DNA from: an uncultured Oxalobacteraceae bacterium
GTDB taxonomy: Bacteria; Pseudomonadota; Gammaproteobacteria; Burkholderiales; Burkholderiaceae
Reading direction: 5' to 3'
DNA length: 28,055 bases
NCBI GenBank assembly: GCA_946478765.1
Contig: CAMLDH010000013.1
Location: forward strand, 1 to 28,055
Shown here: positions 15,401-24,400 of the stretch, one piece after another
Layout of the letters: the number at the start of each line of letters is the position of its first letter
How positions within the stretch are numbered: the first letter of the stretch is position 1
Program-made: the position numbers and the translations under genes
The notes under the pieces: model-generated
What the model saw: the letters and a program-made list of their open reading frames with translations, nothing else
What the model was told of the DNA's origin: nothing
Databases searched by the model: none

Positions 15401-18400
15401 CTTCATGATGGTCGCGAGATCGAGCTGTTGCGGGCGAATCCCGGCCGGCGCCCCGTCTTCAATTCTTGGCACAGCAGGGCGAGGGTTCTGAGGGAGCAAT
15501 TTTACCTTGCCGGCCGCTCCACAATCGAGATAGAGCCGGCGTGCCTCGTCGAAATGCGCTTGCGCGACTTGCATGCCGTTTTCCCGATACAGCATGCCCA
15601 GCAATTCATTGGCCCATGCTTCCAGCAGAACGTAGCCGTGTTCGCGTGCATGCTGTATTGCCTGTAGATAACAGCCTGTTGCCGTGTCGAAATCGCCGCG
15701 TGCTCCAGCCCATTCTGCCTCTGCAATTTTGTAATAGGACCGGCAATTATCCGGACTCTGATCGGATAATTGTTTTAGATGCCGCAGATGCGTTTCAACT
15801 ATGCCGGCGAGCGCTTCCTTTGCCGCCGGCTCATGCGCCGTGCGATAAAGTCTGCCTGCGCTGATCGCGTAAGCCTGGTAAAACATCATCGTCAACGGCA
15901 GGTTGCCGGCCGCCCCCATGGCCAGCAGCGAGTCTGCACGCTGGCAATACGCGTAAGCCGCAACATAATCGCCGAAAAGAGTGGCAGTACGCGCCAATTC
16001 GACCAGGGATTCACTCACATCCGTCGAATTTTTTTCGACTTCATAGTCCGCAATGATCTGTCCCGCGTCGATCTGGAGAGGCTCGATGCCCATTACCCGC
16101 TGGTGCGCTTGCAGCCGGATTTTTGCCTGGCCCAGTTCGAGCGGTACATATTTCTGACAGTAGTCATGCCAGCGTTGGCAATTCAATACTATCCTGCGGT
16201 AATCGCGACCCTCCGCCAAGCTCGCGATGTAGACGCTGAGAATGGCGTAGCTTGCATACTGCAGATCGCCGTTGTCATGGCACAGCCGGAAGGCATTCTC
16301 AAGGGCTGCTTCATTTTGCTTGAAAGAATGCTTCCAGCACAAGGTTTGTCCGTTCGCCAACAGTTCAGTCTTTCCTTGAAAATAGGGATCGTCGAATTTT
16401 TGCATGATGTCCAAGGCGAATTGTCCATACTCGAACGACTGCGTCATCTTTCCCGACATGCCAAGAAACATTGCGAACCAGGCAAGCGCCACGCCCGCTT
16501 CCGGTGTGATCCCGCGGTCGAGCACATGCTTGACGTTGCGGCTGATGACAAGTCCGAGATTCTGCGGTTCGGTGAAGTACGTGCTGATGATGCAGCGATC
16601 ATAGAGCCGGCCAATCAATTGATCTTCGCTCGGGGCCTTGGGCAATCCGGCAAATCGGGCGATCGTCTCCGCACGTGTCAATTCGCTACAGATCCGTTCG
16701 GCTTCATCGGCGACGAGGCCGGGATCCCCCGGAAAATCGATATTGAAGAGAGCCAAGCCACTTTTCACCATTCTCAAGGCTTGCGCGGCATCGCCGGAAT
16801 TTTGCAGCGCAATGCTGTACTGTTCGAAAACGCTGGCCTTGTCGCAAATGTTTTTCGTCCGTTCGGCAAGATGAAGAAAGACTTCGCGAGAGAGGGAAAG
16901 CTTCCCGATAGCCGCCAGAACCTGAGCATGGTTAAGATTCAATTCGAACATCAACTGATAATGCTGCTCCCAGCACGTGCCACAGGTGGCGCTGCATTGA
17001 ACGCATTGAATGCCTAGAGCAAAATATGCTTCGGCCGTGTCATAGGCGATGGAAGCGGCTGCCTTTTTGCCGGCTTTCAGATTGAAATGGGCGAGTTCGA
17101 TCCGCTCGACACAAGTGTCAACCAGATCGATTGCCGTATTGAGGTGATTGACGATTTCGAATAAGCGTTCTTCGATTTTGGCAGCCGCCATCGTCTCGAG
17201 CATCAAGCGCCCGACATGGCGATGCATGCTTGCACGCTCTGCTTCGGGAATGAGGACGTAGGCGGCCTGCTGGATGCGCGGATGCTGGAATTCGTAAATG
17301 GGATTGCCGCTGTCGTGCCCGCAGGCAGGTACAGGGGATTCATACCGTTGACCGGTATTGCGGTCTTCTCCGGTTCGCACGATCAGGCCATCCTCCTGTG
17401 CAAGCCGCAGATGCGTTGCGATTTCCTGCGGCTTTATGCCGGATACCACGACGAGCGAGTCAAAATCGAAGCTGCTGCCCAAGGTTGCGGCGAACTTCAG
17501 CAATCGTTGTACGTTTGGCGCAAGCTGCCTGATATTTTCGGCCATCAGTTCGACGACGTTGTCGGTAATCGGCATCCTTTGGATTTCTGCTGTATCCCAT
17601 GTCCAGCGTCCGGTGACGGCGTTGAATTCGATCAAGCGCGCAGCATAGGTCGCATGCAGCAATTGGTTGATGAAGAACGGTATGCCATGTGTTTTTGCAT
17701 GAACCAGCCCGGCCAGCGGGAGCGCTGCTTCCTGCGTGCAATGCAAGGTATGGACGATCAGTTCCTGCACATGCGCGAGTGTCAAGGGACGCAGATCGAT
17801 CCTGCTTATGCTTACAGTAGCGCCTGTTCTGTGGATTTCTTCGCTCATGACAGCAAACGGCGTATTCGGCGCGATCTCTTCTCCGCGGTATGTGCAGATA
17901 AGCAGGAAATAGCGCAAATCGTCGCTGGTCATCAGACTCTGGACCAAACGCAGCGTAGCGGAATCCGCCCATTGGCAATCTTCCAGGAAGATGCTGAAAG
18001 GGTGCTCTGGTTTGGCAAACAGGTCTATGAAAGCACGAATAACGGTATTGAAGCGGTTCTGCGTCTCATTCGGAGCCAAGGCCGCCACGGGCTGTTGAGG
18101 GCCGATGATCCACTGGATTTCCGGGATCAACTCGACAATGATCTGAGCATTCGCCCCTAATGCCGCAAGCAGATCGAGACGCCAGCGCATGATGCTTTCC
18201 GTGCTTTCGGTCAGCAACTGTTTCACCAGTTGTCGAAATGCGAGAATCAGCACGCCATAAGGACTATTGCTGTATTGGTTACACCGCCCTGAGATGAAAT
18301 AACCAGCCCCGTGTCGGCTTTGCGTTATCCGTTGGTGAATCTCGTTAACCAGGCTCGATTTGCCGATCCCGGACTGTCCAGTCACCAGCACCAGTTCCTT

Positions 18401-19375
18401 CGCACCTGCACCCATGCGATTGAATGCCGCCTGTAGCGTGACAAGCTCTGCTTCGCGTCCGTAGAGGTTCTGCGGAATCAGGAAACGGCTGGAAGTATCC
18501 TTGCGGCCAAGAGGGAAGCTGTTGATGCGGCCAGTGTTGCGCCATTGCCGCTCACATTCCAGCAAATCGATTTTGATGCCATAGGCACTTTGGTAACGTT
18601 CTTCGGCAGTTTTGGCAAGCAGCTTTAAGACGATTTGCGATATGGCTACGGGAACTTGCGGATTGCGTTCCTGCGGCGGTTTCGGCGGCTGTGCAATATG
18701 GCAATGAACCAAGCCCATCGCATCGGGTGCGGTGAATGGCAGTACGCCGGTCAGCATGTGATAAAGCGTGACACCCAGCGAATAGAAATCTGTCCGATAA
18801 TCGATCACACAATTCATGCGCCCGGTCTGTTCAGGTGACATATAGGCGAGCGTTCCTCCCGGCATCTGCGAATTGACTACCGGCTGGTGCTTTCGTGACA
18901 GTTGGGTAGCCAAACTAAAGTCAACCAGTTTGATCCGACGGGTTTTCTTCTCAATCAGGATAATCTTGGTATTGATGTCGTGATGGATAACATCGTGACG
19001 ATGAATCTCCCCCAGTATGTCGACTAATTGCAATGCGACACAAAAGAAAAAATCTAAATCGAGCGGCGCGTCTGCTATGTATTGGTCGAGCGGCTCACCG
19101 GCGAAATTGTCCAGGACAATAGCCAGGCCGTTGTCGCACTCCACCAGCGCGTTCGGGATCAATGCGCCTTCCCCGCCAAGCTGCTGAAGAATGTTGTACT
19201 CAAGCCGGATACTCTCGCTGAACTCGGATGAAGAAGAGTCTTGGCATGCTAACTTGATCAGCGCAAGTTGCCCGCCTCCTGTTTTAATCGCGCGATAAAT
19301 AATGCTGCGGGAGTTGCTGAATACCGCTTCAGTAATTACGTGATCTGGGATAAGTATCTTGAGGTTCTGTAGCAT
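12488..19375 (-). CDS. Giant trifunctional Ser/Thr kinase-like / AAA ATPase / hybrid sensor histidine kinase with REC-REC-HPt
   Basis: A soluble 2295-residue signalling protein. Residues ~8-275: protein-kinase-like domain with K41, D133 in IHHDINTK, VDFSLAT (D152) and GTLAYMSPEQTGR. ~302-580: AAA/MalT-type NTPase, YGREAE then Walker A GQSGIGKSS (K339) and IFLEDCQWAD as Walker B. ~600-1300: helical, TPR-like. ~1317-1485: GAF. ~1508-1620: PAS. HisKA has H1662 in MSHEIRTPMNAI. HATPase_c (~1760-1890) has LIDNAIKF, DTGIGIAP and GGTGLGLTICK. REC with D1951, REC with D2091, HPt with H2230 in HAICGVAANIG. Such kinase-ATPase-histidine-kinase proteins are known, but the REC-REC-HPt tail allows a full phosphorelay in one chain. 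The kinase part lacks the usual catalytic-loop Asn and has DFS for DFG, so activity is doubtful. No membrane segment; signal unknown. The next gene is 26 bp away. Confidence 0.95.
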   Translation of the reverse strand: MLQNLKILIPDHVITEAVFSNSRSIIYRAIKTGGGQLALIKLACQDSSSSEFSESIRLEYNILQQLGGEGALIPNALVECDNGLAIVLDNFAGEPLDQYIADAPLDLDFFFCVALQLVDILGEIHRHDVIHHDINTKIILIEKKTRRIKLVDFSLATQLSRKHQPVVNSQMPGGTLAYMSPEQTGRMNCVIDYRTDFYSLGVTLYHMLTGVLPFTAPDAMGLVHCHIAQPPKPPQERNPQVPVAISQIVLKLLAKTAEERYQSAYGIKIDLLECERQWRNTGRINSFPLGRKDTSSRFLIPQNLYGREAELVTLQAAFNRMGAGAKELVLVTGQSGIGKSSLVNEIHQRITQSRHGAGYFISGRCNQYSNSPYGVLILAFRQLVKQLLTESTESIMRWRLDLLAALGANAQIIVELIPEIQWIIGPQQPVAALAPNETQNRFNTVIRAFIDLFAKPEHPFSIFLEDCQWADSATLRLVQSLMTSDDLRYFLLICTYRGEEIAPNTPFAVMSEEIHRTGATVSISRIDLRPLTLAHVQELIVHTLHCTQEAALPLAGLVHAKTHGIPFFINQLLHATYAARLIEFNAVTGRWTWDTAEIQRMPITDNVVELMAENIRQLAPNVQRLLKFAATLGSSFDFDSLVVVSGIKPQEIATHLRLAQEDGLIVRTGEDRNTGQRYESPVPACGHDSGNPIYEFQHPRIQQAAYVLIPEAERASMHRHVGRLMLETMAAAKIEERLFEIVNHLNTAIDLVDTCVERIELAHFNLKAGKKAAASIAYDTAEAYFALGIQCVQCSATCGTCWEQHYQLMFELNLNHAQVLAAIGKLSLSREVFLHLAERTKNICDKASVFEQYSIALQNSGDAAQALRMVKSGLALFNIDFPGDPGLVADEAERICSELTRAETIARFAGLPKAPSEDQLIGRLYDRCIISTYFTEPQNLGLVISRNVKHVLDRGITPEAGVALAWFAMFLGMSGKMTQSFEYGQFALDIMQKFDDPYFQGKTELLANGQTLCWKHSFKQNEAALENAFRLCHDNGDLQYASYAILSVYIASLAEGRDYRRIVLNCQRWHDYCQKYVPLELGQAKIRLQAHQRVMGIEPLQIDAGQIIADYEVEKNSTDVSESLVELARTATLFGDYVAAYAYCQRADSLLAMGAAGNLPLTMMFYQAYAISAGRLYRTAHEPAAKEALAGIVETHLRHLKQLSDQSPDNCRSYYKIAEAEWAGARGDFDTATGCYLQAIQHAREHGYVLLEAWANELLGMLYRENGMQVAQAHFDEARRLYLDCGAAGKVKLLPQNPRPAVPRIEDGAPAGIRPQQLDLATIMKVSQAISGEIVLEKLIERIMHLVVENAGAQHGTLLLNKDDALLVQATIHGSTVVVLHGTSVDTDHEVNKSVINYVARTCEPVVLDDAAAAGPFMHDPWVVRHQPKSVLCIPLVNQGKLTGVIYLENSLVIGAFTPDRIAILELISSQAAISLKNALLYADLQREQTAIRELNETLEQRVIERTAEARHAHKRLIDMTEALPLVVFQFREQSNGERSYSFIGGNVQEILGVSATEIFADIKARWRTTLPEDKTVVEPMQQETIMQRRTADFTHRVMIDGSIRWIHSYATPQFVNDEWVWNGFWMDETEAREQREELRLAKEQAENAVRTKSLFLANMSHEIRTPMNAIIGLSHLALKTDLSTRQHDYIAKIHHAGTSLLGILNDILDFSKIEAGKLHLDNADFRLEQALDNVATLVGQKAAEKGLELIFDIQPNVPHSLVGDTLRLEQILINLIDNAIKFTESGEVVVRIERLENTGSQVKLVFSVRDTGIGIAPEQQQQLFQAFTQADGSTTRKYGGTGLGLTICKRLVELMGGAIGMESAAGAGCTFHFTACFGLGDSVVLRALPDRLKGMRVLIADDNPTARRVLAGHCANLLLTVEEAASGEQAVAMVRQAAAAECPFGLVLIDWSMPSNGADAARAIRADATLAPQPMIVLAGTVSGKDSVRHEVEDIAVDGFLAKPVIASTLVNTLLAIYGGTTQVQQPIEAVKRRRHDGLRVLLVEDNPINQQIAVELLISAGIAVELAGNGRVAVEKIASGNCYDIVLMDLQMPEMDGYAATAAIRAHPSCATLPILAMTAHAMAEERALCRKAGMNAHIAKPIDPDVLFDTLARWDLRQRTDAPAAVPVVPLPDDWIDTQSALRRIVGNTDLYSKLLTQFASEHAQDATRIEALLAAGERDEAKYKAHAICGVAANIGASKLAGLARQLERAIGTGQEDAALLRHFAAIFDGTIAAIEQITQHQLMSFHAQSE

Positions 19376-19420
19376 TTGCTATGAACTAACTGTGAAAATA
19401 AAGCATATGGACAAGAAGTG

Positions 19421-19471
19421 CATTTTTGGTTAAGAGTCATTTTTGGTTAAGAGTGTACTCTTGGTTAAGGG
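19421..19471. promoter_or_regulatory. Three iterations of TTGGTTAAG upstream of the giant kinase gene
   Basis: A 17-bp unit, CATTTTTGGTTAAGAGT, occurs twice back to back (19421-19437 and 19438-19454). A third, degenerate copy keeps the core. The core TTGGTTAAG begins at 19426, 19443 and 19461, a spacing of 17 and 18 bases (less than two helical turns). It sits 46-100 bases before the kinase start codon. This looks like an operator array for a DNA-binding regulator. Confidence 0.6.
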
Positions 19472-19618
19472 GGTTTTTTCACCGCCCGGAATTTTTCTTG
19501 AGCTAACTGTTCGCCTCCATTTGCGGGACTCAGGTCAAATGGTCTAAGCTCGACTTTATTCACTTTATCCATTTACAGAGATGTTTATTGCATTTGTTGA
19601 AATTTGAGTGAGTTCAAT

Positions 19619-19677
19619 CAATTTCTGTGTCAAGGGCGGGCGCAGCCCGGCGAAGCGAACCCTTGATACAGAAATTG
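19619..19677. repeat. Long hairpin, 18-bp arms
   Basis: CAATTTCTGTGTCAAGGG (19619-19636) and its inverse at 19660-19677 differ at one position in 18. The 23-base spacer holds its own CGGGC/GCCCG stem. Position just before the ISL3 remnant suggests an element boundary, a REP-like unit or a terminator. Confidence 0.75.
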
Positions 19678-19747
19678 AAGCCGATATGCTGGAGTATGGC
19701 TGACTCCGGCAGAATGACGGATCAGTCATGCTAAACAAGCAGCAATC

Positions 19748-20142
19748 ATGACCAATCAATTGTTTGAAGCCGCACTTGGAATTCAATCCCCGTGGTTTGT
19801 GCACAGCGTCGATTTCGATGAAGCCAAACGGCAACTGACGATCGGCGTGGACTTCGTCGCCGGCAGCCGATTTGCGCACGCCGACGCGCCCGGCGCGCAT
19901 CCGGCGCACGATACCCAGATCAAGCGGTTGCGGCATTTGAATTTTTTCAACACGAGTGCTGCCTCGAAGTGCGCGCGCCACGTGTGCGTCTGCCCGACGG
20001 CAAAGTGCGTCTGGTCGAGCCGGAGCGGGTTGGCCGGTTGGACGGCTTCACGTTGTTGTTCGAGGCCCTGGCTGCGGCGGACCTGTCGGACGTAACGGCG
20101 GTCGCCATTGATGAAACGTCTTCCAGGCGCGGGCTGCCGTAA
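19748..20142 (+). pseudogene. Broken ISL3-family transposase (N-terminal part)
   Basis: The first 66 codons read MTNQLFEAALGIQSPWFVHS... to RHLNFF, the usual start of ISL3 transposases with the VDFDEAKRQLTI strand pair. At a T6 run (19942-19947) the frame is lost by one base. It continues in the next frame as QHECCLEVRAPRVRLPDGKV and ...GFTLLFEALAAADLSDVTAV. Between FEALAAA and DLSDVTAVAIDETSS about 80 residues (the helix-turn-helix region) are missing, and the frame ends soon after the IDETS catalytic-core start. So there is one frameshift, one internal deletion and a 3' truncation: not functional. Confidence 0.85.
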
Positions 20143-20149
20143 GCGCCTG

Positions 20150-20251
20150 GCGTTCGGCATGAATGGCGCGTATCACCGCGAGCATCTGCGCATCCGTCAA
20201 CCGCTTGCGATCAGGCGTGCCGCCGCGCTTCCACGCTCGATAACCGCTGAT
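20150..20251 (-). pseudogene. Fragment of an IS3-family transposase (OrfB)
   Basis: The minus strand encodes SGYRAWKRGGTPDRKRLTDA followed by QMLAVIRAIHAE, closely matching the N-terminal segment of IS3-family OrfB (RKRLTDAQMLALIRAIHAELKGAYGS...). The match stops at about 20150, where the sequence runs into the ISL3 remnant, and a stop precedes it at 20252-20254. Only some 34 codons survive. It appears that one IS was inserted into or recombined with the other. Confidence 0.7.
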
Positions 20252-20274
20252 TCAGGGGAAGCCCAAGGATCGAG

Positions 20275-20658
20275 TCAGGTCTGATCGGAGATCAGGTGTT
20301 CAATCGCTTCGTCAACAAGCTTGCAGGTTTCGGAATCCGCCTCCATCGACATCTGTATGTCATCGACAAGCTGATAGAACTTTGGGTCGTTGATCAGATG
20401 TTCTCCAAAATGCGAGAGCAGTACCGACTCCAGGAATATCCGAAAGGCCTTCCGCCCTCGGTGAGGATCGTCGCCTTTGATACCCTTGATGCGTAGCGCA
20501 ATCAGAGATTCGAGATTCTGCGGACGGTCGGCGCCGGATTTCCTGATAGCTTGAGCGGATGCAGAGCGTTGTTTGTTTGCACTGATGCCGGGACGGGAAG
20601 CAAGCTGCGTTCGAATGACCGAAACCAGTTGGCCTACAGTGCCGATAGGAGAGGGCAT
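20275..20658 (-). CDS. Small hypothetical protein, conserved-looking C-terminal helical domain
   Basis: 127 residues. I do not recognise the family. The N-terminal half is Ser/Ala/Arg-rich and probably flexible. The C-terminal 60 residues form a clear acidic helical domain: RKAFRIFLESVLLSHFGEHL, NDPKFYQLVDDIQMSMEAD, CKLVDEAIEHLI. There is no membrane segment or signal peptide. The start ATG at 20658 lacks a strong ribosome site. It lies 40 bp downstream of the TPR gene on the same strand and may be cotranscribed with it and the Ig-repeat gene; a helper role for that large protein is conjecture. The 3' end abuts the IS remnants but the frame is intact. Confidence 0.7.
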   Translation of the reverse strand: MPSPIGTVGQLVSVIRTQLASRPGISANKQRSASAQAIRKSGADRPQNLESLIALRIKGIKGDDPHRGRKAFRIFLESVLLSHFGEHLINDPKFYQLVDDIQMSMEADSETCKLVDEAIEHLISDQT

Positions 20659-20698
20659 AATCAGGTCTATTTCTTATCTAAAGTTTACGCCGGTTTTG

Positions 20699-21280
20699 CT
20701 ACGCGCTTTTGTCGTTTCTCGTATAGGCTGAAAGGAAGATATGATGTTCCGGCGCGGCTGCTGTGCCTTTGTTTTGCAAGCTATCCGGGGGCAGTCGATT
20801 GACTTCATCCATGATTCTTTGCATATCACCATTCAGCGCCGGATTCTCGCTGTTCAATTCGATCCCCTTCGTCAAGCAGTACATCGCTTCCGTAAATTCA
20901 TCCCGCATTAAATGAATCAAGCCGCGGCCAAAATGGGTCAACGCGTTTTGCTCGCCTAGGTCTTGGAGCGGCCCCAAGGTTTCCAATGCCCGGTCCGCGA
21001 CACCAGAGCTTAACCACAACAGTCCAAGTTGAAACCGAGCAATGGACATGGCCGGGTCTAGTGCAACGGCCGCCTCCATTTCTGCAACGGCACGGTCATA
21101 CATTTTAATCTGTGCATACTCGGCGCCCAGGAGGAAATGTGTCGTGCCGGTTGCATCCGGTCGCGATACAGCCTCTTTCAGGTAAGAGATGGACATGCCG
21201 GAATCATTATTCCGGCTGGCATTAAGGGCTAGTTGAAGAAGCTCCGCTTGATCGAGCGTTGCGAAAGGGGATGTTGTCAT
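20699..21280 (-). CDS. TPR-repeat protein
   Basis: 193 residues, soluble, with three to four tetratricopeptide units. Clear units: THFLLGAEYAQIKMYDRAVA followed by EMEAAVALDPAM; RFQLGLLWLSSGVADRALET; and THFGRGLIHLMRDEFTEAMY with CLTKGIELNSENPAL. TPRs bind partner peptides, so this is probably a chaperone or assembly factor. T3SS translocator chaperones (SycD type) are also TPR proteins, but they have about three units and are near 165 residues, and no translocators lie nearby, so the more general call is kept. It follows the Ig-repeat gene by 167 bp on the same strand, suggesting work on that product. No strong ribosome site is seen before 21280. Confidence 0.85.
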   Translation of the reverse strand: MTTSPFATLDQAELLQLALNASRNNDSGMSISYLKEAVSRPDATGTTHFLLGAEYAQIKMYDRAVAEMEAAVALDPAMSIARFQLGLLWLSSGVADRALETLGPLQDLGEQNALTHFGRGLIHLMRDEFTEAMYCLTKGIELNSENPALNGDMQRIMDEVNRLPPDSLQNKGTAAAPEHHIFLSAYTRNDKSA

Positions 21281-21447
21281 AAATCGATTTCAGGTTAAGC
21301 GCGCTTGCCAAACTATAGTGTCCTGCATTCAACGGCGTCAAGTGATGGAACGCATTCCACGCGCCGAATATCGGTGCACGCAGGTTCGCTACCGGCCAGC
21401 AATAATGTAGGCCATCGGTTATGCATGTATACGCCGATAGCCTTGCC

Positions 21448-24400
21448 TTACGCGACGAAATCGATGTTCGCCGTATTGCCCGCAATATCGGCCACGCCGA
21501 AGGCGCTGATCATGTCACCGAAAGCGATATTGGCCCCGCTGCCCAACGTCACGATCAATTGGGTGCCGTCGCCGTTCCAGATGGCGGTGGCGCCGAAGCC
21601 GAGCGTATGGGCATGATCAACGACCAGATCGTCGACGGTGGCCAATGCATTGGTGGCCTTGTTGAATGTCAGCGTGAATGTGTCGCCCACGCTGATCAAG
21701 CCGTCACCGTCTTCATCGGCATAGATGACCGGATCGACCACTGCCGCGGTAAGCGATCCCGTATCGAGATGCAACACAAGGCCGCCACCGGCGGCGCCGA
21801 CGTTGCCTGCAGCATCGGTGACACGTGCGGTCAGGGTCTTGCTGCCGTCGGCGCCCCATGCACTGTCATTGCCTGCGATATGAAGCGTGATATGTCCCGC
21901 AGTGACTTCACTGCTGTCGAGCATGTGCGTGATCGGGGTGGTGAACGATGCGCCGTCGATCAGCAATTCCACCGTGTCGCCGGTTAAAGCGTCGGTGCCG
22001 CTCAAATCGATATCAACGGCGACGCCCGCCGCCTTTTCTGTTGCGCTGATGTTGCCAGCAGCGACTGCAATGGGGATAATCGGCGAATCAGGCGGAGTGT
22101 AGTCGACGCTCAGTATCGGGTTGCCGACTGTGCTGATCGAGGTATTGCCGTGAGCGTCGATCAGTGTCACGGTGACGCCACCGCCTGCGGCGACAGCTGC
22201 TTGTAATTCGGCATTGGTCGGGGAACCGTCTGACGTGGTGAAGGTGACGGTCGTGTCATTGGCAAGAATATTGTCGTAGGTGGCAATCGTCACGCCGCCG
22301 ATTTTGAGTACCGCGCTGCCGCCGGTCGCTCCGCCGGCAGCGATCGTCGCCTGCGCAATCAAATGGGTATTGGTGCTGTTGAGCGTATTGGCGACGACTG
22401 TTCCGTTGACGGCGCTTGCCGTCACTGCCGTTGGTGCATCGACGACACTGTAATCGACGGTCAGCGTCGGATTGCCGGCACTGCTTGTCGTAGTATTGCC
22501 GGCAGCGTCGATCAGTGTCACGGTGACGCCACCGCCTGCGGCGACAGCTGCTTGTAATTCGGCATTGGTCGGGGAACCGTCTGACGTGGTGAAGGTGACG
22601 GTCGTGTCATTGGCAAGAATATTGTCGTAGGTAGCAATCGTCACGCCGCCGATTTTGAGTACCGCGCTGCCGCCGGTCGCTTCGCCGGCAGCGATGGTTG
22701 CTTGCACCGTCAATTGTGTGTTGGTGCTGTTGAGCGTATTGGCAACGATTGTCCCCCCCATCGGGATGACGAGCACATTGGTCGGCGCAGTGGGCGGCGT
22801 CGAATCGAGCATGACCGAAAGGTCGCCGCCGGCAATGCCGACGTTGCCGGCCGCATCCGTAACACGGGCGGTGATCGTCTTGCCGCCGTCCGCGCCCCAG
22901 CCCGCATTGCCGGGAATGATCAGCGTCGCATGGGCTGCACTGATCTCGGCGGCAGTCAACACGTGCGTGACGGGCACTGCAAATTCGCCTGCATCACGAA
23001 GCAATTCCAGCGTGTGGCCTGCGGCCGCATCGGTCCCGGTCAGATCGACCGTAAACGCCACGCCGGCCGCCTGTTCGGCAGCATTGACGCCGTCGGCTGC
23101 TGCCGCTGCCGTGATCGGATGGGACGGCGCTCCCGGTGCGGTCGTGTCCAGCGTCACCGTCAGCGCGCCGCCTGCCGCGCCGGCATTGCCCGCGCTGTTG
23201 CTCACGCGCGCCGTCAATATCTTGCTGCCATCGGCGCCCCAACCGGCCGCATCTGGGATCGTCAGCATAGCGCTCTGCGCGGTGACCTCGGCACCGGTCA
23301 GCACATGCTTGACCGGGGTTGCAAAGGGACGGTCGCCAATCAGGAGCTCGACGGTGTCGCCGGCAACGGCCCCGGTGCCAGTCAAGTCCATCACGACGCC
23401 GACACCCGCCGCTTTTTCCGCGGCTTTGATGCCATTTGCCGCAGCGGGGATGCTCAGCGCATGCGTCGCCGCCCCAGGGGCATGCGTGTCAAGCCTGACA
23501 GTCCTGTCGCCGCCAGCCTTGCCGGCATTGCCTGCGCTGTCGACGATGCGCGCGCTGATCACCTTGTTGCCGTCCGCCCCCCAGGCGCTATCGTCACCAG
23601 AGATGGTCAGCGTGACTTTGCGCGCACCGGCCTCGGCAGCCGTCAACACATGAGTGACAGGCTTGGCGAAGGCGGAACCATCGATCAGCAATTCCACGGT
23701 ATCGCCGGCAACCGAGCCGACGGGGGGATAAACCACCACCGCCACACCGGCCGCCCTTTCCACTATATTAATGCCGCCGGCTGCCGCGGAGAGGGTGAGG
23801 AAGTTCGTGATGGTCGGTGCGCTCGTGTCAAGTGTGACGGTGGTGCTGCCGCTGAGCGTGTTGACGTCGCCGGCCGCATTCTTGATTCTGGCCGATAGTG
23901 TCTTGCTGCCATCGTCGCCCCAGCCCGCGTTGGCCTCAACGGTCAGTGTCGCGCTGCCTGCCTTCACCTCGGCAGTCGTCAGCACATGTAAGACGGGCCT
24001 GGCAAAGGCGCGGCCATTGATCAGCAATTCAACGACGTCGCCCGCTGCCGCACGAATGCCGGCAAGTGCCATCGTGACTGCCACCCCCGCAGCCTTTTCC
24101 GCTGCGCTGACGCCCCTGGTTGCGGCGGGAGCGGCCAGCTTTGTCATCAGTGGCGAAGCGTTGCCTATATTTAGTCTCACCGTCCGGTTGCCGCCTGCGA
24201 TACCGACATTGCCCGCGGTGTCGATGATGCGCGCACTAATCACCTTGTCGCCGCTGGCTCCCCACGCCGGATCGTTGCCGACAATCGTCAATGAGACTTT
24301 ATACGCAGCCAGTTCAGCCTTCGTAATCACGTGAGACACGGGTGTGGCGAACCGGGCGCCATCAATCAGCAGTTCGATCCTGTCGCCGGCGACCGTGCCT

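Larger units (their letters stand above)
19376..19747. other. Intergenic region between the giant kinase gene and IS remnants
   Basis: It holds the iterated TTGGTTAAG motifs (19421-19471) and, further on, a strong hairpin (19619-19677). The presumed kinase promoter, reading leftward, must lie between 19376 and about 19480, but no clear -35/-10 pair was identified. No gene is seen. Confidence 0.55.

Noticed and set aside
15779..18160. Plus-strand open frames of 412 and 314 codons within the giant kinase gene
   Set aside because: They are antisense to a continuous 2295-codon frame with recognisable domains and have no ribosome sites or motifs.
19421..19471. CRISPR-like array
   Set aside because: The repeats are only 17 bp, directly adjacent without spacers and just three in number, with no cas genes nearby.
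22655..23898. Two long plus-strand open frames (332 and 398 codons) over the Ig-repeat gene
   Set aside because: They repeat with the same period as the Ig domains on the other strand and have low-complexity Ala/Pro/Ser or Arg/Gly compositions; they are shadows.
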